A stretch of DNA of 64,000 nt from Desulfosporosinus shakirovi (lineage in GTDB: Bacteria > Bacillota > Desulfitobacteriia > Desulfitobacteriales > Desulfitobacteriaceae). Position numbers and translations under genes: made by a program. Below the pieces are notes generated by a model, which was not told the origin of the DNA, did no database searches, and was given only the letters and a program-made list of their open reading frames with translations. Shown one piece after another: positions 24,621 to 36,100 of the stretch (the stretch's first letter is position 1; every line of letters starts with the position of its first letter). The DNA lies in assembly GCF_020595055.1 (NCBI RefSeq), contig NZ_JAJDOO010000002.1, positions 62,001-126,000 of the forward strand, written 5' to 3'.

Positions 24621-24837
24621 GCCATTAGGGTCAGATATTAAGAAGTTTATGACCTATCGATTTGTTTATTGCATATGCTGTCAAGACACGCTAAGCAATG
24701 ACAAATCTAAATCTTAAAAAAAGATGACGAAACCTGTCAGTAAATATTTCCCACATAATGAAAGGAAATGCCATTTGATAAGAGAATAGTAAAACTATAA
24801 GGAGTGGGGACCGGAGTGAAGAAGGCAGTGACAATTT

Positions 24838-26718
24838 ATGAACACAAACTATCTTGAACCGGATGAAATATATCTTTTTAATTGTGGAGAATTATACCAT
24901 AGCTACTTAAAGATGGGGGCTCATATAATTGAATCTAACTCATTACACGGGACGAATTTTGCGGTTTGGGTACCTGAAGCACTCAACGTCTGTCTTGTAG
25001 GAGAGTTTAATAATTGGTCTTCCACTGATAGTTCAATGACCGAGATTGGGACCAGTGGGGTTTGGTCTATATTTATACCGAAAGTTCTTCATGGGCAGTT
25101 ATATAAATATGAAGTTCATACGAAGAATGGAAAAGTATTTTTGAAATCCGATCCTTTTGCCTTTTATTCGGAATTTAGACCTGCAACAGCTTCTATCGTA
25201 TGGCAACTTGAGGGATTTAGTTGGCAAGATCAAGTTTGGATGAAGCAAAGAGGGGTAAATGCTCAGGAAATGCCTCTTTTAATATATGAAGTTCATCTTG
25301 GTTCATGGAGAAGAAAAGAGGATGGAACTTATTATAATTGGCGCACCTTAGCTGTCGAGTTATTGGGTTATGTAATTAGCATGGGATATACCCATATTGA
25401 ATTGATGCCGATTATGGAACACCCTTTCGATGGTTCGTGGGGATATCAATTAACGGGATTTTACTCCTGTACCAGTCGATTCGGCGATCCCCAAGATTTT
25501 ATGTATTTTGTTAATCAATGTCACAGGGAGGGCATAGGAGTTATTTTGGACTGGGTGCCTGGTCATTTTTGTAAAGATGCTCATGGACTGAGCCGATTTA
25601 ACGGATCACCCGTTTATGAAAATGATGAAAATGAACAATGGGGTACGTATAACTTTAATTTTGAGAAAACAGAGGTTTGGAGTTATCTCATTTCAAACGC
25701 CATATTTTGGCTTGATAGATTCCATGTTGATGGCTTACGAGTGGACGGAGTAAGCAGTATGCTCTATCCAGACTATGAGAAGCCGAAGCATTCTTGGAAA
25801 TTTAACATTAATGGAGGCAGAGAAAATCTTCGGGCTGTTGCTTTCATGAAACGATTAAATGAAGCAGTTCTTCAAAATTTCCCGGATGCACTGATGATTG
25901 CAGAAGAATCTACGGAATGGCCTCTAGTCACCTGCCCAACAGATGAGCATGGACTTGGCTATAATTTTAAATGGAATATGGGTTGGATGAATGACACTTT
26001 GCGGTATATGGGTCTCGATTTTCCCTTGCGCAGAGATAATCATCAATTGTTAACTTTCTCGATGACTTACGCCTTTTCTGAAAATTATATCTTACCCTTG
26101 TCTCATGATGAGGTAGTTCATGGCAAAAAGTCCTTAATTGGCAGGATGCCGGGGGATTATTTCCAAAAATTCTCGGGACTAAGAAATCTATTCGGATATT
26201 GGATGTGCCATCCGGGTAAAAAACTATTATTTATGGGTGGGGAGTTTGCCCAGTTTATCGAGTGGAATGAGGAAGCAGAGCTGGATTGGTTCCTATTGGA
26301 ATATGAGATGCATGAAAAGCTTCAAAATTATGTGCGTGATTTAAATAAACTATATTGCCAAGAAAGAGCACTCTGGGAAAATGAACAAGACTGGGCAGGG
26401 TTTGAATGGATTGATGTCCATAATCATCAACAGTGTATTTTAATATTTTGTCGGAAAGCATTGGAAAGGGATAATTTCCTTATCATATTAATTAATTTCC
26501 AACCAAATAGTTACGTGAATTTTAGACTCGGAGTACCTAGGAAAGGGCTGTATAAGGAAATATTCAATTCTGACTTGAGCATTTATGGGGGGAACAATCA
26601 CACTAATTCTTCATTTGTTAGAGCGGAAAAGGTTGCATGGCATGGTCAAAAGTTTTCAATAACAATTAATGTTGCTCCCTTAGCAATAGTTATATTAAAA
26701 CCAATCATGAATACTTAA
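24838..26718 (+). CDS. glgB: 1,4-alpha-glucan branching enzyme
   Basis: GlgB cuts alpha-1,4 chains and re-attaches them by alpha-1,6 bonds during glycogen synthesis. A CBM48-like N-terminal domain (FAVWVPEALNVCLVGEFNNW, about 40-60) is followed by the GH13 barrel with EVHLGSWRRKEDG, HPFDGSWGYQ, nucleophile Asp in DGLRVDGVSSMLY, acid Glu in AEESTEWP, and LSHDEVVHGK. At 626 residues it is the short form without the extra N-terminal module of enteric GlgB. It is first in the glycogen operon. A 13-codon GTG frame (24816-24857) with AAGGAG overlaps its start, so coupling of the two is possible; glgB's own site is poor. Confidence 0.95.
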   Translation: MNTNYLEPDEIYLFNCGELYHSYLKMGAHIIESNSLHGTNFAVWVPEALNVCLVGEFNNWSSTDSSMTEIGTSGVWSIFIPKVLHGQLYKYEVHTKNGKVFLKSDPFAFYSEFRPATASIVWQLEGFSWQDQVWMKQRGVNAQEMPLLIYEVHLGSWRRKEDGTYYNWRTLAVELLGYVISMGYTHIELMPIMEHPFDGSWGYQLTGFYSCTSRFGDPQDFMYFVNQCHREGIGVILDWVPGHFCKDAHGLSRFNGSPVYENDENEQWGTYNFNFEKTEVWSYLISNAIFWLDRFHVDGLRVDGVSSMLYPDYEKPKHSWKFNINGGRENLRAVAFMKRLNEAVLQNFPDALMIAEESTEWPLVTCPTDEHGLGYNFKWNMGWMNDTLRYMGLDFPLRRDNHQLLTFSMTYAFSENYILPLSHDEVVHGKKSLIGRMPGDYFQKFSGLRNLFGYWMCHPGKKLLFMGGEFAQFIEWNEEAELDWFLLEYEMHEKLQNYVRDLNKLYCQERALWENEQDWAGFEWIDVHNHQQCILIFCRKALERDNFLIILINFQPNSYVNFRLGVPRKGLYKEIFNSDLSIYGGNNHTNSSFVRAEKVAWHGQKFSITINVAPLAIVILKPIMNT

Positions 26719-26738
26719 GTATTGGAGGAACAAAACGC

Positions 26739-29186
26739 ATGTTTACGGATAAAGAGAGCTTTAAACAGGCCTATCTAATGAAACTGATTGAGGGGGAGGG
26801 CATTACTACAGATGAAGCAACCTCTTGGGATAAATTTGTAGCCTTAGTCATGTTGCTAAAAGAAAAAACGAGCTATTATCGGGCAGTAAACAAAAACTCA
26901 ATATCACAAGGGAAACAAATTTATTATTTTTCAATGGAGTTTCTAATTGGAAAACTCCTGCATAATTATTTAGTCAACTTTAAAATTGAGGATCTCGTAA
27001 GAGAAGCTTTGTCAGATTTAGATATTAATCTTGATGATTTACTAGAGCAAGAAGCGGATCCGGGCTTGGGCAATGGCGGATTAGGTAGATTAGCTGCCTG
27101 TTTCCTCGATTCGATGGCTTTCTTAGGAATTGACGGACATGGTAATGGAATTCGCTATAAATATGGGTTATTTGAACAAAGGATTGTATCTGGCAATCAA
27201 GTTGAGGTAGCAGATAACTGGCTTAAAAACGGCTATCCTTGGGAAACAAGAAAATCTGACAAGGCTGTGATTGTGAAATACAGAGGGACTGTCAAAACTA
27301 AATTCAAAGATGGGAAGGCAATGTTTTATCATGAAAACTATGAACCTGTTTTAGCTGTACCTTACGATGTTCCGATTATGAGCTACGATAATCCCAGGTA
27401 TATCAACAACTTAAGGTTATGGAGCGCTGAAACAATTTGCAGCGAACTGGATTTGGCTTGTTTCAATCGAGGGGATTTTAATGAGGCCACAAGCTTCAGA
27501 TCGGAAGTAGAGGCCATTTCCTATATTCTTTATCCGGATGACAGCAGTCGTGCAGGAAGAGAGCTAAGGCTTAAACAAGAATACTTCTTTGTAGCTGCAG
27601 GCTTAGGAACCATTGTTAGGAGTTACAAGAAAAAGAACGGTTTAAATTCTTTGCATGACTTCTCCAGACGTGTCTCAGTCCATATTAATGATACTCATCC
27701 GGTTTTATGTATCCCTGAACTGATGCGCATATTGATTGATGAAGAAGGAATGGGATGGGATGAGGCTTGGAATATCACTGTCAACACCATGTCCTTTACC
27801 AATCATACCATTATGCCTGAAGCGATGGAAAAATGGCCCATTGATATGGTCCAAAACCTCTTGCCTAGGATCTATTTGATTATTGAGGAAATCGATCGAA
27901 GATTCAAGGAGGATTTAAGGGCGCGTTTCATGGACAATGATCAAGTCAAGCAAAATACTCATATCTTTAAGGACGGATATATTTGGATGGCGAATTTAGC
28001 AATTGTCGGAAGCTCATCAGTTAATGGAGTTGCACAATTACATACTACAATTCTTAAAAATGAGGTCTTTAAAGACTACTATCGAGTATTTGGCTATAAA
28101 TTTAATAATAAAACAAATGGGGTTAATCATAGAAGATTTCTATTAGCGGCAAACCCTAAATTGTCTCATCTGATTACAGAGGCAATCGGTCCAAACTGGA
28201 AGGAAGATGCAGGAGAACTTAAGAAACTTCATGTATTAAAGAATGATCAAAGTTTTTTGGAGCAACTCGCCAACGTAAAATACGAGAACAAATGTCGACT
28301 TGCCGAGAAGGCTAAACTTAAATATGGACTCATCCTAGACCCGAGTTCCATTTTTGATGTGCAAGTGAAGAGGATACATGCCTATAAACGGCAACTGCTT
28401 AATGTGCTTAAGATTTTGCACTTGTACAATAAATGTATCAATGAACCCGACTCCTTGTCTTGTTCACAAACCTTTATTTTTGGCGGAAAAGCTGCCCCAG
28501 GGTATCATTATGCCAAAACCGTGATTAAGCTTATTAACGTTTTGAGCAAAAAAATAGAACAGGATCCCAAAGTTGAGGGAAAGCTTAAGATTGTTTTCTT
28601 AGAAAATTTCAATGTGTCACAAGGAGAATTGATTTATCCTGCAGCAGACATTAGCGAACAAATATCGACAGCTAGTAAGGAGGCTTCAGGAACTGGAAAC
28701 ATGAAATTCATGATGAATGGAGCCTTAACTTTGGGAACTCTGGATGGAGCAAATGTCGAAATAAAAGAGGCTGTGGGGGAGGAAAATATTTTTATTTTTG
28801 GCCTTACTGCTGAACAAGTGCTGGATTACAACCGTTCCGGAGGGTATAAGCCTTGGGATGAATACCATGCTAATCCAGATATTAGAATGTGCGTGGATCA
28901 ATTAAACAGTGACTTTTTTGATAATATGGGTCTGGAATTCAGGACACTATACGATTCTCTCATGATCTATAATGATGAATTTTACATTTTAAAAGATTTC
29001 CCATCATATCTTAAAATGCATGGAAAACTACAGGCGCTTTATCATACTCCTAAGGATTGGAACAAAATTTCTTTGCTCAATATTGCAAATTCGGGGATTT
29101 TTTCAAGTGATAGGACGATTAGAGAATATGCAGATTGGATATGGAAGATTCGATATCGTACCGTGAATTGCATCTCTTCAAATTAA
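26739..29186 (+). CDS. glgP: Glycogen/starch alpha-glucan phosphorylase
   Basis: GlgP releases glucose-1-phosphate from non-reducing ends of glycogen with phosphate. The 815-residue length is typical. Recognisable segments are DPGLGNGGLGRLAACFLDS, INDTHPVL, VKRIHAYKRQLLN and the pyridoxal-phosphate site EASGTGNMKFMMNGALTLGTLDGAN split around its lysine. It lies 20 bases after glgB behind a GGAGG site, so synthesis and breakdown genes share the operon. Confidence 0.96.
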   Translation: MFTDKESFKQAYLMKLIEGEGITTDEATSWDKFVALVMLLKEKTSYYRAVNKNSISQGKQIYYFSMEFLIGKLLHNYLVNFKIEDLVREALSDLDINLDDLLEQEADPGLGNGGLGRLAACFLDSMAFLGIDGHGNGIRYKYGLFEQRIVSGNQVEVADNWLKNGYPWETRKSDKAVIVKYRGTVKTKFKDGKAMFYHENYEPVLAVPYDVPIMSYDNPRYINNLRLWSAETICSELDLACFNRGDFNEATSFRSEVEAISYILYPDDSSRAGRELRLKQEYFFVAAGLGTIVRSYKKKNGLNSLHDFSRRVSVHINDTHPVLCIPELMRILIDEEGMGWDEAWNITVNTMSFTNHTIMPEAMEKWPIDMVQNLLPRIYLIIEEIDRRFKEDLRARFMDNDQVKQNTHIFKDGYIWMANLAIVGSSSVNGVAQLHTTILKNEVFKDYYRVFGYKFNNKTNGVNHRRFLLAANPKLSHLITEAIGPNWKEDAGELKKLHVLKNDQSFLEQLANVKYENKCRLAEKAKLKYGLILDPSSIFDVQVKRIHAYKRQLLNVLKILHLYNKCINEPDSLSCSQTFIFGGKAAPGYHYAKTVIKLINVLSKKIEQDPKVEGKLKIVFLENFNVSQGELIYPAADISEQISTASKEASGTGNMKFMMNGALTLGTLDGANVEIKEAVGEENIFIFGLTAEQVLDYNRSGGYKPWDEYHANPDIRMCVDQLNSDFFDNMGLEFRTLYDSLMIYNDEFYILKDFPSYLKMHGKLQALYHTPKDWNKISLLNIANSGIFSSDRTIREYADWIWKIRYRTVNCISSN

Positions 29187-29231
29187 TCTTATATCTGTAC
29201 GGCTGATTAATCTAAGAGAAAGGGGACAAGT

Positions 29232-30431
29232 ATGAAAAGGCAGGAATGTGTTGCGATGCTATTGGCTGGAGGACAAGGAAGCAGATTAGGTGGATTAACT
29301 CGAAATCGTGCAAAACCAGCAGTATCTTTCTGTGGTAAGTATCGAATAATCGACTTTACTTTAAGTAACTGCACAAATTCGAATATTAATACCATTGGTG
29401 TTCTCATCCAATATAAGCCATTTCTACTTAATTCATATATTGGTCTGGGTTCCGCTTGGGACTTGGATAATCCTTTTGGCGGGGTTCATATTCTTCCCCC
29501 ATTCTTTGGAGAAACCGAAGGAAGTTGGTACAACGGTACCGCAAATGCAGTGTACCAAAACTACGAGTTCATTGATTATTACGATCCTGAATATGTGATT
29601 ATTCTCTCAGGAGACCATGTCTATAAAATGGACTATACTCTTATGCTGAAGTTTCACAAAGAGAAGAATGCAGAGATAACTCTGGCTGCGATTCAAGTAC
29701 CCCGGGAGGAAGCTTCTCGGTTTGGAATCCTAACCATTGATTCGGAAGATCGGGTCACCAAATTCACAGAAAAACCGGCTAATCCGGAGAGTGATCTGGT
29801 TTCAATGGGGGTCTATATTTTTAACGGACCCACCCTAAAGCAAGCATTAATTGCTGATAAAGCAGATTATCTGTCTCAAAATGACTTCGGAAAAAATATT
29901 ATTCCAAATCAGTTAAGTACAGGAAAACGAGTTTTTGCCTATAAGTTTCAAGGGTATTGGCGAGATGTCGGTACTATTGAAAGTTATTATCAAGCCAATA
30001 TGGAGTCTTTAAAGGATGGACACTTTCTTAATATTTTCGATCCAAAGTTTAGGATCTTTTCCAACGAAGATATTTTTCCTCCCCATTTTGTGGGGTCTGC
30101 AGCAGAAATCGAGAATAGCTTAATTTGTAATGGGTGTACTGTTCACGGTAAGGTAAGCAATTCAATCCTGGGAGCAGGGGTTTATGTAGGCGAAGGAGTA
30201 GAAATTAAGGATTCAATTATCTTACCTTATGTAAAATTACACAAAGGGTCTAGTGTTTATCGGACGATTATTGGTGAAAATGCTGAAATTATGGGGAATT
30301 GTAACATAGGCGCAAGGGGACAAATCGCCCCTGGGTATGAAGGAATAACAGTAATTGAGGATTATCATTTGATCACTGAAGGAACTGTTATTGAATCCGG
30401 CATGCATATCTATAGAAGCCGGGCAATGTGA
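29232..30431 (+). CDS. glgC: Glucose-1-phosphate adenylyltransferase
   Basis: GlgC makes ADP-glucose from glucose-1-phosphate and ATP, the committed step of glycogen synthesis. The N-terminal nucleotidyltransferase motif is [28 protein letters not shown] and [11 protein letters not shown] are the sugar-phosphate region; the C-terminal left-handed beta-helix repeats follow ([18 protein letters not shown]). The length of 399 residues is normal. It is followed after 13 bases by its paralogue glgD, and the pair probably forms a heterotetramer, as in other Firmicutes. Confidence 0.95.
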   Translation: MKRQECVAMLLAGGQGSRLGGLTRNRAKPAVSFCGKYRIIDFTLSNCTNSNINTIGVLIQYKPFLLNSYIGLGSAWDLDNPFGGVHILPPFFGETEGSWYNGTANAVYQNYEFIDYYDPEYVIILSGDHVYKMDYTLMLKFHKEKNAEITLAAIQVPREEASRFGILTIDSEDRVTKFTEKPANPESDLVSMGVYIFNGPTLKQALIADKADYLSQNDFGKNIIPNQLSTGKRVFAYKFQGYWRDVGTIESYYQANMESLKDGHFLNIFDPKFRIFSNEDIFPPHFVGSAAEIENSLICNGCTVHGKVSNSILGAGVYVGEGVEIKDSIILPYVKLHKGSSVYRTIIGENAEIMGNCNIGARGQIAPGYEGITVIEDYHLITEGTVIESGMHIYRSRAM

Positions 30432-30444
30432 AAGGAGGAAAATA

Positions 30445-31569
30445 ATGTCCAACGCTATAGGTATTATTTTTGCTAATAGCGGTTCTGATAACTTACAAGG
30501 GCTTGCCCAGGAAAGGCCAATAGCTGCTGTTCCTTTCGGAGGCAGATATCGCATTTTGGATTTTGCCTTATCTAGCATGGTCAATTCAGGTATAAGGACC
30601 ATTGGCTTAGTTACGCCTCACCAATACAGACCGTTGCTAGATCACTTAGGGGCGGGAAAAGACTGGTTTTTAGAACGTAAAGATGGAGGGCTATTTATCT
30701 TACCCGGTGTCATGCATAGTTTGGCAGGGAGTAAAGATGCTTTTTGTATTAAAGATTTACAAAATAATTTGGAGTATTTACAGAAGGATTATGTAGAAAA
30801 TGTGCTTATTAGCAGCGGTGATCAAATCTTTAATATAAATTTCAGAGATACTTTAGAATTTCATAAGGACAAGCATGCAGATGTTACCTTGATATATAAA
30901 GCAGTAAGGCCAAGAGACGATGACTCGCTGGATCAAATACTGCTTGAGGTTGATGGGGATCAGAAAGTGTCTAAAATCCATAACAAGTATAGTCTGGAAA
31001 GCGAAGAACTGACCTTTCTTAAATTTGTGAATATTATAATAATTCGTCGTGAGCTCTTGTTGGAAATTATTGAGAAGTATGGTTCCTATGGTTGTATCGG
31101 TTTAATGGAAATCCTCGCTTCGAATATAGAAGTTCTTGAAATCTTAGGCAGTCCAACGAATTCATCAATTGGAACGATTCACACTATCAAGGATTATTTT
31201 GATCGAAGTATGGATCTTCTAGACTTTAAAGTTCGAGAACAATTATGGTCGGGGGTGGATCGTACACATACAAAAATTGTGGACAATCCCCCCACTAAAT
31301 ATACAGCTCAGGCTAAAGTCAGTAATTCGTTAATTGCCAGTGGATGCTCTATTGCAGGGGAAATAACAAACTCGATTGTATTTCGTGGAGTAGTTCTAGA
31401 ACAAGGGTGCAGAATTCAAAACAGTATCATTTTGCCAAAATGTCATATTCATAGCAATGCCCAAACGAACTATACAATTCTTGATAAATCTGTCATTGTT
31501 CACGGAGAAAATGTCCTTAAAGGAAGTGAGAGTCACCCTTTGGTTGTTCTCAAAAAAACGGTCATCTAG
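30445..31569 (+). CDS. glgD: Glucose-1-phosphate adenylyltransferase regulatory subunit GlgD
   Basis: GlgD is a GlgC paralogue with a decayed catalytic start: the glycine-rich loop of GlgC is replaced by FANSGSDNLQGLAQERPIAA, so it lacks the normal GxG-R motif. It keeps the nucleotidyltransferase fold (GGRYRILDFALSSMVNSGI) and beta-helix. In Bacillus-type systems GlgD raises activity of the GlgC partner. The start is ATG 30445 with AAAGGAGG 6 bases upstream; the frame is open into glgC but without a site. Confidence 0.92.
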   Translation: MSNAIGIIFANSGSDNLQGLAQERPIAAVPFGGRYRILDFALSSMVNSGIRTIGLVTPHQYRPLLDHLGAGKDWFLERKDGGLFILPGVMHSLAGSKDAFCIKDLQNNLEYLQKDYVENVLISSGDQIFNINFRDTLEFHKDKHADVTLIYKAVRPRDDDSLDQILLEVDGDQKVSKIHNKYSLESEELTFLKFVNIIIIRRELLLEIIEKYGSYGCIGLMEILASNIEVLEILGSPTNSSIGTIHTIKDYFDRSMDLLDFKVREQLWSGVDRTHTKIVDNPPTKYTAQAKVSNSLIASGCSIAGEITNSIVFRGVVLEQGCRIQNSIILPKCHIHSNAQTNYTILDKSVIVHGENVLKGSESHPLVVLKKTVI

Positions 31570-31584
31570 GAAAGGTGGGAGAGT

Positions 31585-33024
31585 ATGAAACTGGTGTTTG
31601 TGACTGCAGAAGCCGATCCTTTTGCTAAAACTGGCGGTTTAGGGGAAGTGGCGGGTTCTTTACCAGCCTTCTTGCATAAACAAGGGATTGATGTCAGGAT
31701 TATTATGCCTAAGTATAGCAGTATCCCTAAAGAATTCCAGAGAGAGTTTAAGCACTTGTCCCATTTCGACGTCCCAGTTGCTTGGCGTAAACAATATTGC
31801 GGCTTGGAAGAAACGGTTTATCAGGGGATACCTTATTACTTTATTGACAATGAGTACTATTTTACACGTCCAAATGTTTATGGAGAATACGATGATGCAG
31901 AGAGATTTGCTTTCTTTTCCCGGGCTTCCCTTGAAAGTCTGATCCACATACCGGGGTTCAAGCCAGATATCATACATTGCCACGATTGGCATACCGCATT
32001 AATCCCGCTTATGCTCAAAGAGTTTTATAACCGTGAGCCACTATACTACCCAATTAAAACTCTCTTTACAATCCACAACCTAAAATATCAGGGGATTTTT
32101 CCTAAGGAAGTTCTCTGCGATATTGTGGGTCTGGGAATGGAGTTTTTTAAGGAAAATGGCTTGGAATTTCACGGAGCGATTAATTTTATGAAGAGTGCTT
32201 TACTTTACGCAGATCAGATCACAACAGTGAGTCCAACTTATGCAGAGGAAATTCAAGATCCTTTTTATGGGGAAAATCTTGATGGCTTGTTAAGAAAAAG
32301 AAGAGATATTCTGAAGGGTATTCTCAATGGCATTGACTATGAGGTGTATGACCCTTTTAACGACCCCATTCTGGTAATGTCTTTTCATGACGTATCTCTG
32401 GCTAAAACGGAAAACAAAAAGCACCTGCAAAAAACAATCGGACTGCCAGTTAGAGATGAGTGTGCTATCTTGGGGATGGTAAGCAGAATCGTCGATCAGA
32501 AAGGCTTCGATCTATTGGCCCATGTTATCGAAGAGATTCTGGAACTGGATATTCAGATGGTTATCCTCGGTACTGGAGAGAAAAAATATGAAGAAATGTT
32601 ACAACATTTTGCCTCTAAATATCCTGAGAAATTAACCATACGATTAGAATTCTCTAATGAAATAGCTCATCAGATTTATGCCGGAGCGGACATGTTGCTG
32701 ATGCCCTCACGGTTTGAGCCCTGTGGTATTGCTCAAATGATTGCTATGCGCTATGGAACCGTTCCCATTGTCCGCGAAACCGGAGGATTAAAGGATACGG
32801 TCATTCCTTATAATGATATTATGGAAACAGGCAATGGATTTAGCTTTGTAAACTATAATGCTCATGAATTTTTATTTACTGTGCAACGAGCCTTAAGTAT
32901 ATATTATGAAAATAAGCTTGTTTGGAATAATATACGACTAAGGGGTTTGGAAAGTGACTTTAGTTGGAGCAGATCAGCAAATGCCTACATCGAACTATAT
33001 AAGTCATTATTGCAAATATCCTGA
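31585..33024 (+). CDS. glgA: Glycogen synthase (ADP-glucose, GT5)
   Basis: GlgA transfers glucose from ADP-glucose to the glycogen chain. The GT5 N-terminal KTGGLGE motif is seen as FAKTGGLGEVAGSLP (about residues 13-28), with HCHDWHTALIPL and the C-terminal nucleotide-binding ETGGLKDTV. At 479 residues it is full length. It is 15 bases after glgD behind GAAAGGTGGGA and belongs to the same operon. Confidence 0.96.
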   Translation: MKLVFVTAEADPFAKTGGLGEVAGSLPAFLHKQGIDVRIIMPKYSSIPKEFQREFKHLSHFDVPVAWRKQYCGLEETVYQGIPYYFIDNEYYFTRPNVYGEYDDAERFAFFSRASLESLIHIPGFKPDIIHCHDWHTALIPLMLKEFYNREPLYYPIKTLFTIHNLKYQGIFPKEVLCDIVGLGMEFFKENGLEFHGAINFMKSALLYADQITTVSPTYAEEIQDPFYGENLDGLLRKRRDILKGILNGIDYEVYDPFNDPILVMSFHDVSLAKTENKKHLQKTIGLPVRDECAILGMVSRIVDQKGFDLLAHVIEEILELDIQMVILGTGEKKYEEMLQHFASKYPEKLTIRLEFSNEIAHQIYAGADMLLMPSRFEPCGIAQMIAMRYGTVPIVRETGGLKDTVIPYNDIMETGNGFSFVNYNAHEFLFTVQRALSIYYENKLVWNNIRLRGLESDFSWSRSANAYIELYKSLLQIS

Positions 33025-33152
33025 AATTCTTAGACATTACTCTAGAAATTTGCTCAAATGAGTTAGATTATACAATTACGTATCACACTAATTTACAGTG
33101 TTTGTTTCTGCGATTGGATCAATAAAAAACGACAAGGGTATAGGTGATAAGT

Positions 33153-36100
33153 ATGGAATTTGTGGCGTATCATAATTCGTATGACCTTTATTATCGTGAA
33201 CCTTTTGGCTCAGTCAACTGTGGTCAAAAGATAACCTTTCGTATTAATGTACTTTCGCCAGTTCCTATTGACGCTTGTATTCTTCGTTTATGGGAAACAG
33301 ACAGGGAAATTACTAATTTGATGCACCAAACTACTAAGAAGAGAAATCAAAAGGTTGCGTCTTCAGAACAGAGATCCTTTGAGGTTGCTGAGAAGGGAGA
33401 ATCATATGAGGCAGAATATGCAGGGCCAAATGCTCCCGGACTAATTTGGTACTATTTTGTGATTTATGCAGGCTCTCGTATCTACTACTATGGAAATAAT
33501 AATAAAAGGTTAGGGGGAATAGGCAGTCTCTGGGAACAAGAACCGCCGGCCTATCAAATTACGGTTCATAAGCAAACAGCAGTCCCTGAGTGGTATAAGC
33601 GAGGAGTTATGTACCAAATATTTATTGATCGGTTCTTTAATCCTCACGAAAAAGGGTTCATCTGTGAACCGCGGAAAAACACTCTGTTGCATGCAGATTG
33701 GTCAGATCAGCCTGTCTATATTAAGGATGAGCAGGGCAGAGTGACGGATTGGGATTTTTTTGGTGGAACCCTGCAAGGGGTCATTGAAAAGTTGCCTTAC
33801 TTTCAAGAATTAGGGATTAGTATTCTCTACTTCAACCCAATATTTGAAGCCTCAAGCAATCATAAATATGATACGGGGGATTATCATAAAATCGATCCTA
33901 TGTATGGGGATGATCTGGTTTTTAAACGATTGATTGACACAGCAAGACACTGGGGAATTTCGATTATTCTTGACGGTGTCTTTAGCCATACCGGAAGTGA
34001 CAGCATCTACTTTAATAAATATGGCAATTACCCAGAAGTCGGTGCTTACCAATCCGTAGATTCTCCCTATCATAGTTGGTATAAGTTTAAAAAAGATCGC
34101 CAAGAGTATGAATCTTGGTGGGGGGTGGATTCCCTTCCGGAAGTAAATGAAATGAATTCCTCATACAGACAGTTTGTTTACGGCTCCGAAAACAGTGTTA
34201 TTCAGAAATGGCTAAAGGTTGGTGTGGCTGGCTGGAGGCTGGATGTTGCAGACGAACTTCCGGATGAGTTTATTCAGGAATTGCGCCAAGGGATTAAATC
34301 CATTAACCCTAATGCTGTCTTAATCGGGGAAGTGTGGGAAGATGCTTCAAATAAAATCAGCTATGACAGTCCACGTCAATATTTTTTGGGGGATGAACTC
34401 GATGCCGCCATGAACTATCCTTTCAGGAATAGTTTACTGAGCTTTATCCTTGGTCAAAGTGATGCCAAGGATGTTTATCAAGAACTTATGAGTCTGTATG
34501 AAAATTATCCTCGAGAGAATTTTTACGCCGCCATGAACTTAATTGGGAGTCACGATACGATTCGGGTTTTGACTCTTTTAGGAAATGCTCCACCAGAAAA
34601 GAGTTTGACGAATACAGAGCGGAGAACTTTTCGGCTTTCACCGCCCGTACGGCTATTAGCAGTACAAAGACTCAAACTATTGAGTTTGGTTCAAATGACA
34701 TTTCCCGGAGTTCCTTGTATTTATTATGGGGATGAAGCCGGTGTGGAAGGTTATTCTGATCCTTATAACCGGGGAACATATCCATGGGGCAGGGAAGACA
34801 GAAAAATAATGGATTGGTATAGTCGAATCCTGCGCATGAGAGCTGAATTTGAAGTGCTTCAAACGGGTCAATTTGAGCCGTTTTATTTCGAGCAGGATGT
34901 TTATGGTTTCTCTCGAGCAGGGAATGAGGAAGAAATAGTTATCCTTATCAATCGACACCGAGATGAAGTGAAACTAGTCGATCTTAGTCCAAAACTTTCG
35001 TCTGCTCCTTTTATAATTGATTTAATCAATGGAGAAAGACTTACTTCCGAAACGCTTAGTGCTGTGCCAATCAATGCTTTAAACGGAAGGGCTCTGTTTA
35101 TTAAAAAAAATCCTCCTCACGATTTGCAACTACAGCGTTCCTGTGGGGTATTATTACATATTAGCTCGTTGCCATCTTCTTGGGGATTGGGAGATCTAGG
35201 GCAGGAAGCCTATGATTTTGTGGATTTTTTAGCTGAATCCGGACAATCGATATGGCAGGTCTTACCCTTGAATCCTGCTGGGGCGGGAGCTTGTCCTTAC
35301 CAAAGTGATTCTGTATTTGCTGGGAATTCAGTGTTTATCAGTCTTGATCATTTGATTAATGAGGGCCTATTAGATCTGAAAGAGACTCGTAGAAAATATG
35401 AACAGCTTATAAATATTGGACTTCGGGAAAGTTTACTAAACCAAGGGCTAAAAGAACTTAAGCAAAAGTTACTCTATGAGGCCTATCAAAAATTTACTGA
35501 GCGTCTTGAATCAAGCAGGGCTAACTCTTTAATATCCTTAAGCTCTGAATATCTGTCTTATAAATACTCAGAATATCTATCTCAAGAAAACTATGCAAGA
35601 TTTCAAGCCAAACATAAAGATTGGCTTCAGGACTACGTTCTCTTTCGTGCCTTAAAAGTTCACTTCGGAGGTGCTCCATGGTTCGAATGGGAATCAAAAA
35701 TTGCTTCTCGTGAAACAGAGGGGTTATTCAATTATTCATTGCTTCTCCAAAAAGAAAGAGATTTTAATGAATTTCTACAATACACTTTCTTCTATGAATG
35801 GAATAAACTAAAATCTTACGCCGAGGGTAAAGGGATTAAAATAATGGGGGATTTGCCCCATTTTGTAGCGGCCGACAGCTGCGATGTATGGGTAAACCGC
35901 AGCTTGTTTATACTTGATGAAAAAGGCAGACCTGCTAAAACAGCGGGAGTCCCCCCCGATTATTTTAGCAAGACCGGTCAATTATGGGGGAATCCGGTGT
36001 ATGACTGGAAGGCCCAGGCCACTTCTCAGTACTCTTGGTGGAAAATGCGGATTTACTTTGCCTTAGATCAGTTTGACTATATTCGCTTAGATCACTTTCG